A stretch of 64,000 bases of DNA from Streptomyces sp. HUAS 15-9 (GCF_025642155.1 NZ_CP106798.1:8618001-8682000); one strand, 5' to 3'; positions 34,601-44,636 are shown, counted from the stretch's first letter. A program made the numbers and translations. Notes: generated by a model from the letters alone, not told the origin.

Positions 34601-36685
34601 TCACCGCCGTCGGCGACCCGTCGGCTGACAACCCGGTAGGTGATGGGTGCTCCATGACGGGAGGGTGCTGAGCTCTCGGTCGTTGGACAGATCGAGCGTG
34701 AGTGTGTTGAGGCAGGCCTGGGCGTCGATGTAGGCGATGACCAGTCGGTCCCGGCTGTCGAGGGAGACGGCGGGAGCGTGGACGAACGGGCCACCGCCGA
34801 GCGGCGTCCACTCCTGCCGTATCGGGCTGCCGTCGAGGGACTGAACGCAGAGGCTGAGCCCGTGTTCGTCGGTGCGTTGAACCAGGGCCGCTGCTTTCCC
34901 CGCGGCCAGTACGGCGTGGGCGAGGGGACCGAAGCCAGGAGTGGTGGTGGCGATGTCCGGTTGCGTGTTCCATGTGCCGTTCGGACGGTCTTGACGGTTG
35001 GCGACGAGCCACCCGGTCCCGGGCTGCCTGGAGTACATCAGGAGGCTGCCGTCCGGCTGCTCGATGAGGGTCACGGGAGCGGCGGGCTGGGCGAGTTGGG
35101 TGCCGTAGTCGCGTGCGAAGGCCCCGCCGGGGGTGGTTTGGTACCAACGCAGGAGGCCCATGCCGCTCGTGCTGCTGGTGGCATAGAACTCGACGGTGCC
35201 CTCGCTCCTGGCGATGGCGGCGATGCCTTCCAGAACACTGCCTTTCAGGTCACTCCAGGGCTCCCATCCCTTCTCGGTCAGAAGACGAGAACTGAGCCCG
35301 CTACCGAAATTACGCACTGCGATCTGAACGCCGTCACCAGAGGCAACGATTACTGGCATGCCCAAGGCCCGACGGTGTGGTTCATGTTGGGCCGATGTGC
35401 CGTACGGGCTGCCGAGGTCGCTCCAGGTACCGAACTCGCCGGTCACAGGGTCCTCGGCGATGTGCAGGAAGTTGCGCTGATGCTGTTCGGGGGAGGGACC
35501 CACCGCAGCCCTGACCGCGATGACGTGGACGCGGCCGCCGGCGTCGCGTGTCGCGTCGAGACCCGCGACGACGCGACCGCCGCCGGCCGGCACTTGGCCC
35601 AGTGGTGCCGGTCCCGACCACGTGTCACCGCCAGGCTGGTCCTGGGTCCACATGACCGGTCGGCCGCCGAGCACGGCGAAGGAGGCGAGGCGTCCGTCGG
35701 ACCGCAGCTGGAGCCAGTTGGTGCCGGAACGCCAGCGATGGTTCGTGCTCTGCCCGTAGAAGCGGTTGTACGCACGGTTGCCGAGCGGCCTGTCCCCGCA
35801 CAGGCCCGGGGGCTGCTCGCAGTCATGGCCGTCCTCGCCGCCGTAGACCGCCAGGTAGGAGAACTTACGGGCGGCCTGCTGGGGGCTGAGATTGCGGGGG
35901 CGCAGCTTGTTGCAGTACCCCACGTAGCTTTCGACCACGGCTGGCCGTTGTCGGCCGGTTCGCTCGTACTTCTCGAGCGCCGCCATGGCGAAGAGGGCCG
36001 CAGCCGTGTGGTCGGAGTTGTCGCAATAGGCGATGCCACCCGTCTTCTTGTCGATCACGGTCCACTGAGGGTCAGGGTTCATGATGCGAACGACAGCGGG
36101 GGAATAACCCTGCAGAATCTCGGTGAGTGTGCCGATGAGGGCATCGCGGGTCAGCGACTGCCCGTCGCATCGGGAAGGGATGGGGCTGGATGTCGGGCGC
36201 AGTGTCGCCAGCTTCTTACTGGTCTGCTGCCACAGATCGAGAAGGTTCCCGTTCTGCGCGCCCCGGCCGGTGCGCAGGTTGAGGAAGACGAGCGTGATGC
36301 GGCCCTCGTCAAGGTGGTTGATCTCCGCTGTGACTCCCCGGATCTTCATGGCGGAGCGCTGCCAGGCGGCCCGGCGGCTGCCGGTGACCATGAACGCGTA
36401 GGCGGCCCGGATTCCATGCTGGCGGGCGGCCGTGTAGGCGGGGAAATCAGGCGTGGCGGTCTTGCGGGCGGCGTCGTCCATGGCGAGATTGATGCCGTCG
36501 GCTTCTCCCGTCGTCAGGTAGACGTTGACCTGGGGTACTCCGGAGCGCACGGACTGCCACAGATCTGGCGTCATGAAGTACAGGTCGTCGTCCGTGTGGG
36601 CACAGATCTGTACGTGGGGCGCCGGGACCGTGGAGGTGTGCTTGCCTGACGACGCGACAGCGGAAAAGGGATTCAGCAGACGCAT
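34601..36685 (-). CDS. PIG-L deacetylase with C-terminal lectin/propeller-like domain
   Basis: A 694-residue protein. The first 300 residues are a PIG-L/LmbE zinc deacetylase: AHTDDDLYFMTPDL is the metal motif (AHxDD), and CDNSDHTAAALFAM carries the later His ligand. From residue 300 there are repeated W/G-rich units (RWRSGTNWLQLRSDGRLASF; WTQDQPGGDTWSGPAPLG; GWEPWSDLKGSVLEG) like tachylectin/PLL-type beta-propeller lectins. It probably removes N-acetyl groups from a sugar or glycan recognised by the propeller. No clear signal peptide. It neighbours surface-polysaccharide genes. The ATG at 36685 has GGAAGG upstream. Confidence 0.85.
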   Translation of the reverse strand: MRLLNPFSAVASSGKHTSTVPAPHVQICAHTDDDLYFMTPDLWQSVRSGVPQVNVYLTTGEADGINLAMDDAARKTATPDFPAYTAARQHGIRAAYAFMVTGSRRAAWQRSAMKIRGVTAEINHLDEGRITLVFLNLRTGRGAQNGNLLDLWQQTSKKLATLRPTSSPIPSRCDGQSLTRDALIGTLTEILQGYSPAVVRIMNPDPQWTVIDKKTGGIAYCDNSDHTAAALFAMAALEKYERTGRQRPAVVESYVGYCNKLRPRNLSPQQAARKFSYLAVYGGEDGHDCEQPPGLCGDRPLGNRAYNRFYGQSTNHRWRSGTNWLQLRSDGRLASFAVLGGRPVMWTQDQPGGDTWSGPAPLGQVPAGGGRVVAGLDATRDAGGRVHVIAVRAAVGPSPEQHQRNFLHIAEDPVTGEFGTWSDLGSPYGTSAQHEPHRRALGMPVIVASGDGVQIAVRNFGSGLSSRLLTEKGWEPWSDLKGSVLEGIAAIARSEGTVEFYATSSTSGMGLLRWYQTTPGGAFARDYGTQLAQPAAPVTLIEQPDGSLLMYSRQPGTGWLVANRQDRPNGTWNTQPDIATTTPGFGPLAHAVLAAGKAAALVQRTDEHGLSLCVQSLDGSPIRQEWTPLGGGPFVHAPAVSLDSRDRLVIAYIDAQACLNTLTLDLSNDRELSTLPSWSTHHLPGCQPTGRRRR

Positions 36686-36773
36686 GGTGTGGAGACCTTC
36701 CTGGTGATGATGCTGATGAGGACCATGCAAGGACGCGTGTACAGGGATCCGGGGGCGGCCTGCATGGCGCCGA

Positions 36774-37877
36774 TCAGAGTTGGGCAAGGCCTCGCTTCAG
36801 GCGGCGTCCGAGAGGACGCTCGACGTATCGGTGCACCAGCCAGGCAAGAATCAGCATGGCCGCGACCACCAGACACAGCAGCGCGCCGGACGGCGTGTGG
36901 GGAGACAACAGGCTGAACAGTTCCCGGCCGATGTCCTGATGCAGCAGGTACACCGGATAGGTGAGGGCGCCCGCGCCGGTGAGCCAGCGCCACGACATCC
37001 AGGAGAGTTTCGTCGTGGCGACGAGCGTCATGACCCCGAAGCTCGCCGCAATGATGAGGATCACCGGCCAGGACGGCACCGTATGACCCATGTACGTGCC
37101 CGTGTTCTTCCATGTGCTCAGCGCGAAGGGGAGCGACGCGCAGAAGCACAGCAGGACGATGCCGGACAGCATCAGATTCGGGCGGTACCGGTGCATGAGA
37201 TAGAGCGCCATGCCGGCGATGAAGTACCAACTGCTGTCAGGCATGAGCAGGAGCCGTACCGGGTCGTTCACCGGTGCCCGCGCGTAGAGTGCGCTCGCCG
37301 CTGCCCAGACGCAGCAGAAGAGCAGGACACGGCGGTACGTCAGTCCCCACCAGGCGACGACGGCGAACAGCAGATAGAACCTCAGCTCCACGAACAGCGT
37401 CCAGTACGCGCCGTCCACATGGGGGACACCGAGGGCCTCTTGAAGCATCGTCAGATTGGTCAGGACATCGCTCCACGCAAGTGGCTGCGCGCCACCGGGG
37501 ATTGCGGCGACGGTGACCGTGGTGGCGACGACCGCGAACCAGTACGCCGGATAGAGCCTCACCACACGCGAGACGAAGAACTCCCGCAGCGACTTGCCCC
37601 AGCAGCTCATGCAGATGACAAAGCCACTGATCAGGAAGAAGAGTTGGACACCAAGCCAGCCGTATGCGGCAACAGGGAAGGCCGATGGGAAGATCGCCTT
37701 CACGTCTGTGTGCCAGCCGCCGCCCCGGGCCAGGTAGTGATAGGCCATCACGGCGAGCGCGGCGATGAGTCGCAGCGCGTCCAACACATGGAGTCGATGG
37801 GGGCGGTCACCGGCTTGCGTGGCGTCCCTGCTCTCCTGCGGCGGTGCACTGCGCGCGCGGCTGACTTGATCGAACAC
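36774..37877 (-). CDS. Acyltransferase-3 family membrane O-acyltransferase
   Basis: A 367-residue protein with about ten membrane segments. The family marks are LDALRLIAALAVMAYHYLAR (catalytic His), FFLISGFVICMS, and RVVRLYPAYWFAV (Arg motif). These enzymes acylate sugars of surface glycans or antibiotics. It lies between the PIG-L deacetylase and the GT4-Stealth gene, so modification of the same surface polymer is likely. Confidence 0.92.
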   Translation of the reverse strand: MFDQVSRARSAPPQESRDATQAGDRPHRLHVLDALRLIAALAVMAYHYLARGGGWHTDVKAIFPSAFPVAAYGWLGVQLFFLISGFVICMSCWGKSLREFFVSRVVRLYPAYWFAVVATTVTVAAIPGGAQPLAWSDVLTNLTMLQEALGVPHVDGAYWTLFVELRFYLLFAVVAWWGLTYRRVLLFCCVWAAASALYARAPVNDPVRLLLMPDSSWYFIAGMALYLMHRYRPNLMLSGIVLLCFCASLPFALSTWKNTGTYMGHTVPSWPVILIIAASFGVMTLVATTKLSWMSWRWLTGAGALTYPVYLLHQDIGRELFSLLSPHTPSGALLCLVVAAMLILAWLVHRYVERPLGRRLKRGLAQL

Positions 37878-37931
37878 GGCCTTGTCTCTCCTGTGAGGAA
37901 TCTGAAGTACGTCGCCGGGGCGCGTGTGCGG

Positions 37932-40772
37932 TCAGCGCCTTTCGAACCGCGACGGCACGGGAAAGTAGGCGGTGAGGAAGGCACGCAGGACGCGGTCCTG
38001 TTCGTCGACCGGGACTTCCGCGTTCGGAGATTCGCCGATGCAGAACACGCTGTGGCTGCGTGTGGCGAGCAGCCGGCTCAGACGGGTGTGGTGATCGTAG
38101 CGGCCGGCGTTGATGAATGAGCTGGAGAGGGTGGAGGGGTGTGACCGGCCGGTGAGATAGCTGTAGTGGTGGTGCAGTGAGGAGGGGAGGGACAGGTCCG
38201 TCCTCGCCCGGAAGGCGCTGGAGGCGGTGGTGGCGAGCTCGCTCGGGTATGTCTCCTCGATCTCGGTGAGTACGCTGCGTCGCAGCGGGTGGGGGGTGTG
38301 CAGAAAGCCCTGTGTCGTGGTCCGTTGGAAGTCCCGCTGGAGCAGGGCCCGGTTGTTCTTGGCGGCGGCGAAGTAGCCCTCGTCCTCAGGCGACAGCGGC
38401 ACAGGAGGAACCGCGGTGGGTGACCAGAAGAGGCGGGTGTGGCCGTTGCTGGTGAAGAATGACTGCGGGGTGAGGGGGCGGCCAAGGAAGACGTCGTCGT
38501 TGAAGTAGAGGAAGTGCTCCGACAAGCCGTCGATGTGGTGGAGTTGGCTCTCGATGGCGTGCGAGTTGAAGGTGGGCAGCCATTCCGCCTTGGTGAAGAT
38601 CTCCCGGTGGCTGACGACGGTGACGCCGGGCTGGGACGTGTCCAGCCAGTGCGGGACCTGGTCGTCGGTGACGATGTAGATATTGCGGATCCAGGGGGCG
38701 TACATGGCCAACGACCGCAGGGAGTAGCGTAGTTCGTCGCGGTTGCGGAACCGCACATCCCCGCTGTCCGCTTCTTCGCCTTCTTCGTCGGCGATACCAG
38801 CGGCCTTCCTCGCCATGTCGCGCCGTTCGCGCCACTCGGGGTCCGTGTCGTCGACCCAGGTGTAGACCGCGTCGATGGGGAAGTCGATGTCCCCGACGAG
38901 GCGGTCGGTGAATGCCGTCGCGGTGGGATAGTCGCGCTCGCCGACGCGCAGCTGTGCGGTGGGTTTCAGATCGGGCAGACAGGGCCCGACCAGGGTGGAT
39001 CCCCGGGGAGCCCGGCGCCAGCCGGGCAGTTCCTCGCTCTCGTCGTTCTCGGCCCAGAATTCGACCTGGCAGCCGTACGCCGGGCCATAGCGCAGGGTGC
39101 GGCTCTCGGTGGTCACCGGTTTGAAGACGCGCAGGCCCATGACGTCCCCGACCGCACGCAGCCGCTCGGCCAGCACCGCACCGGGCGCCACTCCCTTGGG
39201 AGTGATCAGCTCCGCGTAGACCGGTTGGGCGTGGAGCGCGGTGGCGAGCGCGTGCAGAACCTGCTCGCGGTGTTCGATCTCGACGGCGAGGCGATGGGTA
39301 GGAGTGCCGTCGCGCACCATGAGGTAGGGGACATCGTGCGCGGTGAGCGCCTCGGCCACGAGCTCGAGATTCCACTCGGCCATGCGTGCCGCGGAGATGT
39401 CGTCGCGTACCTCGGCGAGACGGCCGGCGCTTCTGACGAGAGTCCCCGTACGGTCCTTGGCCTGGAGCATGACCTCCCTGGCCTTTTGTTCGTCCGTGGA
39501 AGCCGCCAGCACGCTGACGGGGGCGGCGATGTTGAAGTGGCGGCTGCCGCCGGCGGCGACCCGGCGGGCCATGCGGTCCGCGCGGTCCGCGGTACGGGAA
39601 GCCGTGGTCCGACGGGCTGTCAGGCGGGTGAAGAGTTCTTCCCACTGAGAAGTGATGCGCTGCGCCGAGAACCGCTCCTGCACACCGGCACGGCCCGCCG
39701 CACCGTACGACCGGCGCAGCGCGTCATCGGCCATCAGCGTGGACATCGCTTCGGCCAGGGCTTCCTTGTCCGCCGCGGGCACGAGCAGGCCGTCGATTCC
39801 ATGGCGGACGATCTCCGCCGGGCCGGTGACGACGTCGTAGGCGATGACGGGCAGGCCGGCAGCCATCATCTCCAGCAGGACCAGGGGGAACGCCTCGTTG
39901 CGGGAAGGCAGCACAGCCAGGCCCGCCTTGGCCCACTCGCTCTCCATCTGGGGGGACTGGCCGAGGAGTTGGACGCGGTCGTGGAGGTTCAACCCCTCGA
40001 TCATCCGGCGGAGACGAACTTGCTGCGGCCCGTCCCCGAAGATACGCATGGTCCATCCGGGGTGCTCGTCGCAGAGGGACCCGAACGCTTCGATGGCATG
40101 GTCGAGCTGTTTCTCGGGCGTCATCCGGGCGGCCAGGACGATCGTCTTGTTCGTGAGGTCCGAACGGGGCCGAAAGCCGTCCGGAACGGCATTGGGTATG
40201 GCGGCCAGGACCGGTGCGGCGGCGCCGAGGGAGTCGGCGAACCACTCGCTGGTGCGCTCGGTGAGTGAGACGAGCGCGTCGACCGCGGGTGCGTACATCA
40301 GCAGTGGTTCGCCGGTGACCCCGCGCAGCTGGGAGGCGCGATGCTCCTGGTGGACGGTGATGACGTCCCAGGGCACCAGCTCCGCCGCGGCGGCGAGAAG
40401 AGCCGGGGTCGTGGTGATCAGTACGTCGGTGTCCAGGGTGGAGAGCGCCGCCGTCATCTCGATGTCCGAGAGCCGGTCGAAGGTGGGTTCCCAGTCGGGC
40501 TTGATGATCTCGCTGGGGAGCGAGGTGAGGAAACGGCACGTCCCCTCGTCGAGCGTGCCGGCGCGCACCGGCCGGCCGACGCTGCCGGTGCGGTCGACGA
40601 GGTAGCGTCGTGACACCCCGCGGCCGGCCTCGAAGAAGGGTTCCTCGAGGGTCTTGAAGACGCTGAGCACTTCCACTTCATGGTGTCGTGCGAGGTGCGC
40701 GGCTTGGGTGTAGACAGCCATCTCTGTGCCGCCCATGCCGTCGGCCCAGGTGAGCAGAAAAGTGATCTTCAT
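37932..40772 (-). CDS. GT4 glycosyltransferase fused to Stealth phosphotransferase
   Basis: A 946-residue bifunctional enzyme. Residues 1-375 are a GT-B/GT4 glycosyltransferase (LLTWADGMGGTEMAVYT start; VLPSRNEAFPLVLLEMMAAG donor site). After a linker, residues 500-946 form a Stealth module. Its conserved regions are CR1 IDAVYTWVDDTDPEW, CR2 RDELRYSLRSLAMYAPWIRN with IVTDDQ, CR3 HHIDGLSEHFLYFNDDVFLG, and the CR4-type end near PVPSRFERR. Stealth proteins transfer sugar-1-phosphate to build phosphodiester-linked glycopolymers. The fusion suggests one protein adds sugar and then sugar-phosphate. The ATG overlaps the preceding stop (ATGA). Confidence 0.92.
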   Translation of the reverse strand: MKITFLLTWADGMGGTEMAVYTQAAHLARHHEVEVLSVFKTLEEPFFEAGRGVSRRYLVDRTGSVGRPVRAGTLDEGTCRFLTSLPSEIIKPDWEPTFDRLSDIEMTAALSTLDTDVLITTTPALLAAAAELVPWDVITVHQEHRASQLRGVTGEPLLMYAPAVDALVSLTERTSEWFADSLGAAAPVLAAIPNAVPDGFRPRSDLTNKTIVLAARMTPEKQLDHAIEAFGSLCDEHPGWTMRIFGDGPQQVRLRRMIEGLNLHDRVQLLGQSPQMESEWAKAGLAVLPSRNEAFPLVLLEMMAAGLPVIAYDVVTGPAEIVRHGIDGLLVPAADKEALAEAMSTLMADDALRRSYGAAGRAGVQERFSAQRITSQWEELFTRLTARRTTASRTADRADRMARRVAAGGSRHFNIAAPVSVLAASTDEQKAREVMLQAKDRTGTLVRSAGRLAEVRDDISAARMAEWNLELVAEALTAHDVPYLMVRDGTPTHRLAVEIEHREQVLHALATALHAQPVYAELITPKGVAPGAVLAERLRAVGDVMGLRVFKPVTTESRTLRYGPAYGCQVEFWAENDESEELPGWRRAPRGSTLVGPCLPDLKPTAQLRVGERDYPTATAFTDRLVGDIDFPIDAVYTWVDDTDPEWRERRDMARKAAGIADEEGEEADSGDVRFRNRDELRYSLRSLAMYAPWIRNIYIVTDDQVPHWLDTSQPGVTVVSHREIFTKAEWLPTFNSHAIESQLHHIDGLSEHFLYFNDDVFLGRPLTPQSFFTSNGHTRLFWSPTAVPPVPLSPEDEGYFAAAKNNRALLQRDFQRTTTQGFLHTPHPLRRSVLTEIEETYPSELATTASSAFRARTDLSLPSSLHHHYSYLTGRSHPSTLSSSFINAGRYDHHTRLSRLLATRSHSVFCIGESPNAEVPVDEQDRVLRAFLTAYFPVPSRFERR

Positions 40773-41767
40773 CGGGTGCGGTCCTCGGGTGTGGGAATGA
40801 TGGTGCAGCTCACCGCGGCCTTTCCGGCTCCGGAGACATGGGCGTGCACCCGCAACAGCGTGCCGTCGGGCAGCGCGACGGTGCGGAACGGAGTACGGAA
40901 GACCTTGCCGGGATGTCTGATGTCGGTCAGCCGTCGACCGATCTTGATCTTCGTACGGCCGTACCGCAGACGCAGGTCCCACAGACGCGCTGTCTTCGCT
41001 CCCGCGGACATGGCGGCGAGCGGTACGTCGAACGTGAACCGATCGCCCTGCCACTCGGGGCGGACCGGGACGATGCTGCCCACGGTACGCGGCACCGCTT
41101 CAGCCGTGAAGTGCGAGGGCGGGAGACCTGGCGCGATCAGCCGGCCGTGGACGGTGACGCGATCCCATCGCACGGAGAAGCCGGTGAGTTCGGCCTGCCG
41201 GCGTGGGGCGACGACCTTGAGCATCACGTGACCCTCGAGGGAGCGCACCAGCCGAAATACCGTGCCCGACCCAGCACTTGGGCAGGACGGGCGGGTGGGG
41301 CCGTCCCCGGCGGGCGTGGGTGGCGCCGTCACGGCGAACCGAGCCGTGGAACCCGAGCGGTATGCGACAACGACAGTCAGCCGCCACAGGCCGTCCCCGA
41401 GTCTGAGACCCGGCTGCCGCGGATCGTCATGGCGTGGATGGCACAACGCGGTGGTGGCCGTCAGCAGAGTGGATCCGTCCTGCAGGCCCTCCGGATCCAA
41501 GGCAATACGGCGTGACTCCGCACGCCGCTCCAGGTGCAGGAACGCGGACGCGAGTTCGTCATGACCGACGGGAGACGGCACAGCCACGTTGAGCGTCCCA
41601 CCGCCGAGCACCGAGAGGTGAACCGGGCGCAGCGCCGACCGACCACGCCCCGGACCACCGAAGGCGGGAACAGTCCTGATCTGTTCCATGCTGCCACGGG
41701 CCCGTCTCACCGTACGGCGGGCCCGCGCCGCAAGGGTCACGGCATGGGACAACAGAGCTTGGTTCAT
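40769..41767 (-). CDS. Uncharacterised companion protein of the GT4-Stealth enzyme
   Basis: A 332-residue protein with no signal or membrane segments and beta-rich sequence in repeated blocks (PVHLSVLGGGTLNVAVP; LWRLTVVVAYRSGSTARFAV; LWDLRLRYGRTKIKIGRRL). Its C-terminal third resembles glycosyltransferase-associated beta-sandwich domains in teichoic-acid-type enzymes, but I cannot name a family. Its stop overlaps the start of the GT4-Stealth gene, so the two are co-translated. It probably supports polymer synthesis. Confidence 0.75.
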   Translation of the reverse strand: MNQALLSHAVTLAARARRTVRRARGSMEQIRTVPAFGGPGRGRSALRPVHLSVLGGGTLNVAVPSPVGHDELASAFLHLERRAESRRIALDPEGLQDGSTLLTATTALCHPRHDDPRQPGLRLGDGLWRLTVVVAYRSGSTARFAVTAPPTPAGDGPTRPSCPSAGSGTVFRLVRSLEGHVMLKVVAPRRQAELTGFSVRWDRVTVHGRLIAPGLPPSHFTAEAVPRTVGSIVPVRPEWQGDRFTFDVPLAAMSAGAKTARLWDLRLRYGRTKIKIGRRLTDIRHPGKVFRTPFRTVALPDGTLLRVHAHVSGAGKAAVSCTIIPTPEDRTR

Positions 41768-42004
41768 GACACCCGGTTACCTCTGCTTGCGCTTGACGGT
41801 GGAACACAAGAGTGGGCACACACTTGTTGGCCAACAGGACCGCTCCCCGACACCGTTCGTTCCCATTCGAGTCTGTGATCCGTGTTACTGCCGCGACAGT
41901 GAACCTGCCAGTTTTCGGCGGCATCCTCACCGGGGCGAAGGTCTCTCGCACTGCCGGCGCTATGCCCGGCAGCCCTGGAGAGGACGGGAAAGGTAAGGCT
42001 CACC

Positions 42005-43828
42005 ATGGACCCAACCGCCACCGAACAAGAACTGCCGCAGTCGACGCGGTCACCGACTTCCCCTGCCGAACCCCGATCCGTCAACAGCCGCTCAGTCAAT
42101 GCGGAAGGAGCCGCTCTTGTCAGGGCCTACCGCGCGTTAATGCCACACCGGCTGCGCCGGACCATCGCCCGCCGCTACTCTCCCGAGTCGCGAAGAAAAC
42201 TCAAGGCATTGGTGAGTGGTGCGTTCGTGACGGCCGTGGTGAGCCGCACGATGCGATCGCTGCTGGCCCTGCTGTGTCGTTCACGGATCGCGGCCACCGG
42301 CGCCGTCGTCACGTGGGCCCATGGCCGTGCGCGCATCGCATTCAGAGAGGTGAACCTCGCGCCGCATGTGGCCCGGACCGGCAACCTGTCCAGAGTGACA
42401 GCCGCCCTGGAGCAGTCCGGCGTCGACTACTTCTGCATACGCGGTCAGGAGCGGCACTCCGTCATCGTCGCGGTGCCTGAAGGCGACCGGCAGCAGGCCG
42501 TGAACTCACTGCGCAAGCTGTGCCATGAGGTTCCGGGGTATCTGGTGCGCCGAGGAGCCCGCGGCCCTCGTATCGTTCCCGCCCACCGGGCGCGCGCGTG
42601 GCGGGTGGGTTCGGCTGCGTCGACGCTGAGCCTGTTCTGGTTCTACACCGAGCCCGGTGAACAACTGGTACTGGGGCCCGAACATGCCTGCGAGATCGAG
42701 TTCTGGGCGCCGGAAGACGGCATGCTCCGCGCGCCGCGCCGCAACGCGGTCACCGAGTCCCTACCTCTTGACGAGCCCGAAGTGCGGTCTCCCCTTTCGG
42801 ACTTCACGGCACCGGCCGGGCTCCACGCCACTTCCACCGCAACGGTGCGCACCCGCAAGGCCTTCACAGCACTGCTCCCCGGAGACGTCGCCTTTCCCGT
42901 GGACGCGGTCTACACCTGGGTCGACGGCAACGATCCGGCGTGGCTGCGCCGTCGGGCGGCGGTGTCGAGCGCGGGCCTTCATGAGGAGGCGGCCAACGCG
43001 GGCCGGTACGCCGACCACGACGAACTGCGGTACTCGCTTCGTTCGCTGTCCATGAATGCCCCGTGGATCCGCAACATCTACATCGTGACCGATGACCAGA
43101 CGCCAGGGTGGCTGGACACTGCCCAGCCCGGTATCACAGTGGTCAGCCACCGCGACATATTCAGTCGGCAGGAGTACCTTCCCACGTTCAACTCGCATGC
43201 CATCGAAAGCCAGCTCCACCACATCGATGGCCTGTCCGAGCAGTTCCTCTACTTCAACGACGACGTCTTCCTGGGGAACGAGGTCCTTCCCGAGGACTTC
43301 TTCCTCGCCAACGGCCTCAGCAAGTTCTTCCCTTCACCCGCTCTGGTGCCCCTCGGGCCTCGCCTCGCCGAGGACCCACCGGTTTCCCTCGCGGGCAAGA
43401 ACAACAGGGCCATCGTCCAGGACCGTTTCGGCAGGCTGCTGGTACAGAAGATGCGTCACGTCCCGCACCCCCTGCGGCGCACCATTCTCGATGAGATCGA
43501 AAAGGACTTCCCCGAACAGCATCAGCTGACGGCCAGTACGCGCTTCCGGGGGCCGGACGACCTGGCTGTGCCGTCGTCGCTGTACCACTACTACGCGTTC
43601 CACACACAGCGGGCTCTGCCCTCGGAACTCTCCTATGTCTACGTGGATGTGTCGTTGCCCAACTCGGCGAATCGACTCGACCAGTTGCTGCTGAAGCGCG
43701 ACAAGAAGGTGTTCTGCCTCAACGACACCTGCTCGACGGAGACAGACTTCGACCGGTGCAACCGGCTGCTGAGGTCTTTCCTCGACGCCTACTTCCCCGT
43801 GCCGAGCCGATTCGAGAAACGCTCCTGA
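42005..43828 (+). CDS. Stealth family sugar-phosphate transferase
   Basis: A 607-residue protein. The C-terminal half is a Stealth module very like that of the divergent GT4 fusion: CR1 VDAVYTWVDGNDPAW near residue 300, CR2 HDELRYSLRSLSMNAPWIRN, CR3 HHIDGLSEQFLYFNDDVFLG, and an end PVPSRFEKRS. The N-terminal 280 residues are variable, with basic helices and a small hydrophobic part. It likely transfers hexose- or hexosamine-phosphate onto the same wall polymer. GGAAAGG is ahead of the ATG. Its last 40 bases overlap the convergent mycothiol-type gene. Confidence 0.92.
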   Translation: MDPTATEQELPQSTRSPTSPAEPRSVNSRSVNAEGAALVRAYRALMPHRLRRTIARRYSPESRRKLKALVSGAFVTAVVSRTMRSLLALLCRSRIAATGAVVTWAHGRARIAFREVNLAPHVARTGNLSRVTAALEQSGVDYFCIRGQERHSVIVAVPEGDRQQAVNSLRKLCHEVPGYLVRRGARGPRIVPAHRARAWRVGSAASTLSLFWFYTEPGEQLVLGPEHACEIEFWAPEDGMLRAPRRNAVTESLPLDEPEVRSPLSDFTAPAGLHATSTATVRTRKAFTALLPGDVAFPVDAVYTWVDGNDPAWLRRRAAVSSAGLHEEAANAGRYADHDELRYSLRSLSMNAPWIRNIYIVTDDQTPGWLDTAQPGITVVSHRDIFSRQEYLPTFNSHAIESQLHHIDGLSEQFLYFNDDVFLGNEVLPEDFFLANGLSKFFPSPALVPLGPRLAEDPPVSLAGKNNRAIVQDRFGRLLVQKMRHVPHPLRRTILDEIEKDFPEQHQLTASTRFRGPDDLAVPSSLYHYYAFHTQRALPSELSYVYVDVSLPNSANRLDQLLLKRDKKVFCLNDTCSTETDFDRCNRLLRSFLDAYFPVPSRFEKRS

Positions 43829-44636
43829 ACCGCCTGCTCCTCCGGCTCCCAGGCCTGGAGCAGGCCGAAGATTCGTCGGTCGCCGTCGAGCTTCAGGGAG
43901 TCCACCGGAATGTGGCCGTACAGGGCGAGGACCAGCTCACCGGCCGTGCCCCGGGCGGCGTCGGCCGCGTCCGGGTCCTCACCGGCAGCGGTGGCGGGCG
44001 TTGCGCCGGGCGCGGGGAGACGGGTGGTCCGCGCACCGTCGGCGGAGAGCGACAGGCGCCAGGAGCGGCCCTCGGCAGCGTGGTAATCGACGACAGCGGG
44101 CTCGTGCGGCCAGGCGCTCGTCGTCGCGCAGCAGGTGGGCAGGAACTCGTCGACACCGTCGAGTGCCACCTCGTCCGGCAGCGGCTGCGCGGCACCCACG
44201 GTGATCTGGGCGTCGTAGGTGTGAAGCGCGATCTCCTGGAGCTGGTGCCGGGCGACGGCACCGCAGGTCTGCGGCGACTGCGATGTACCCCACCACGTCC
44301 AGCAACCGCGATCCGGGCCGGCCGCCCGCAGTGCGTCCAGAAGGTGCTGCGTCGATCCGGCAACCAGGCCGGCAGAGCTTCGCGCTCCCGAGGCGCAGCC
44401 TGGGCGCCCTTTGCCGCGGACTTGGCCGGGGGAGCGGCGGCAGGCCCTGCGGCGACGATGGCGGCCCAGCGGCGGCGCCCCTCGCCCAGGTGCCGCACCA
44501 GATCGAACAGCGTCCACTCGGGGCAGGTCGGCACCCGCACGTCGAGACTGGGCGCGGCGGCGACCGCGGCGCGGAAGGCGGTCGACCGTTCGTCGATCAG
44601 GCGCAGCAGGTCAGGGCGCTCCAGAGCCTTTCCCAC
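43789..44636 (-). pseudogene. Maleylpyruvate isomerase-type (mycothiol-dependent) protein, frameshifted
   Basis: The N-terminal half (from a GTG at 44636) reads DLLRLIDERSTAFRAAVAAA and RVPTCPEWTLFDLVRHLGEG, the DinB/MDMPI metal-binding opening. Near 44368 the frame moves by one base; the other frame continues TQHLLDALRAAGPDRGCWTW and HQLQEIALHTYDAQITVG to 43789. Only one indel is needed to restore the protein, so either a sequence error or a recent mutation. The intact family uses mycothiol in isomerisation or detoxification. Confidence 0.75.

Noticed and set aside
37932..41054. Starting the GT4-Stealth protein at 41054
   Set aside because: Upstream part is antisense-like sequence inside the companion gene; the conserved GT4 beginning MKITFLL is at 40772 with an ATGA overlap.
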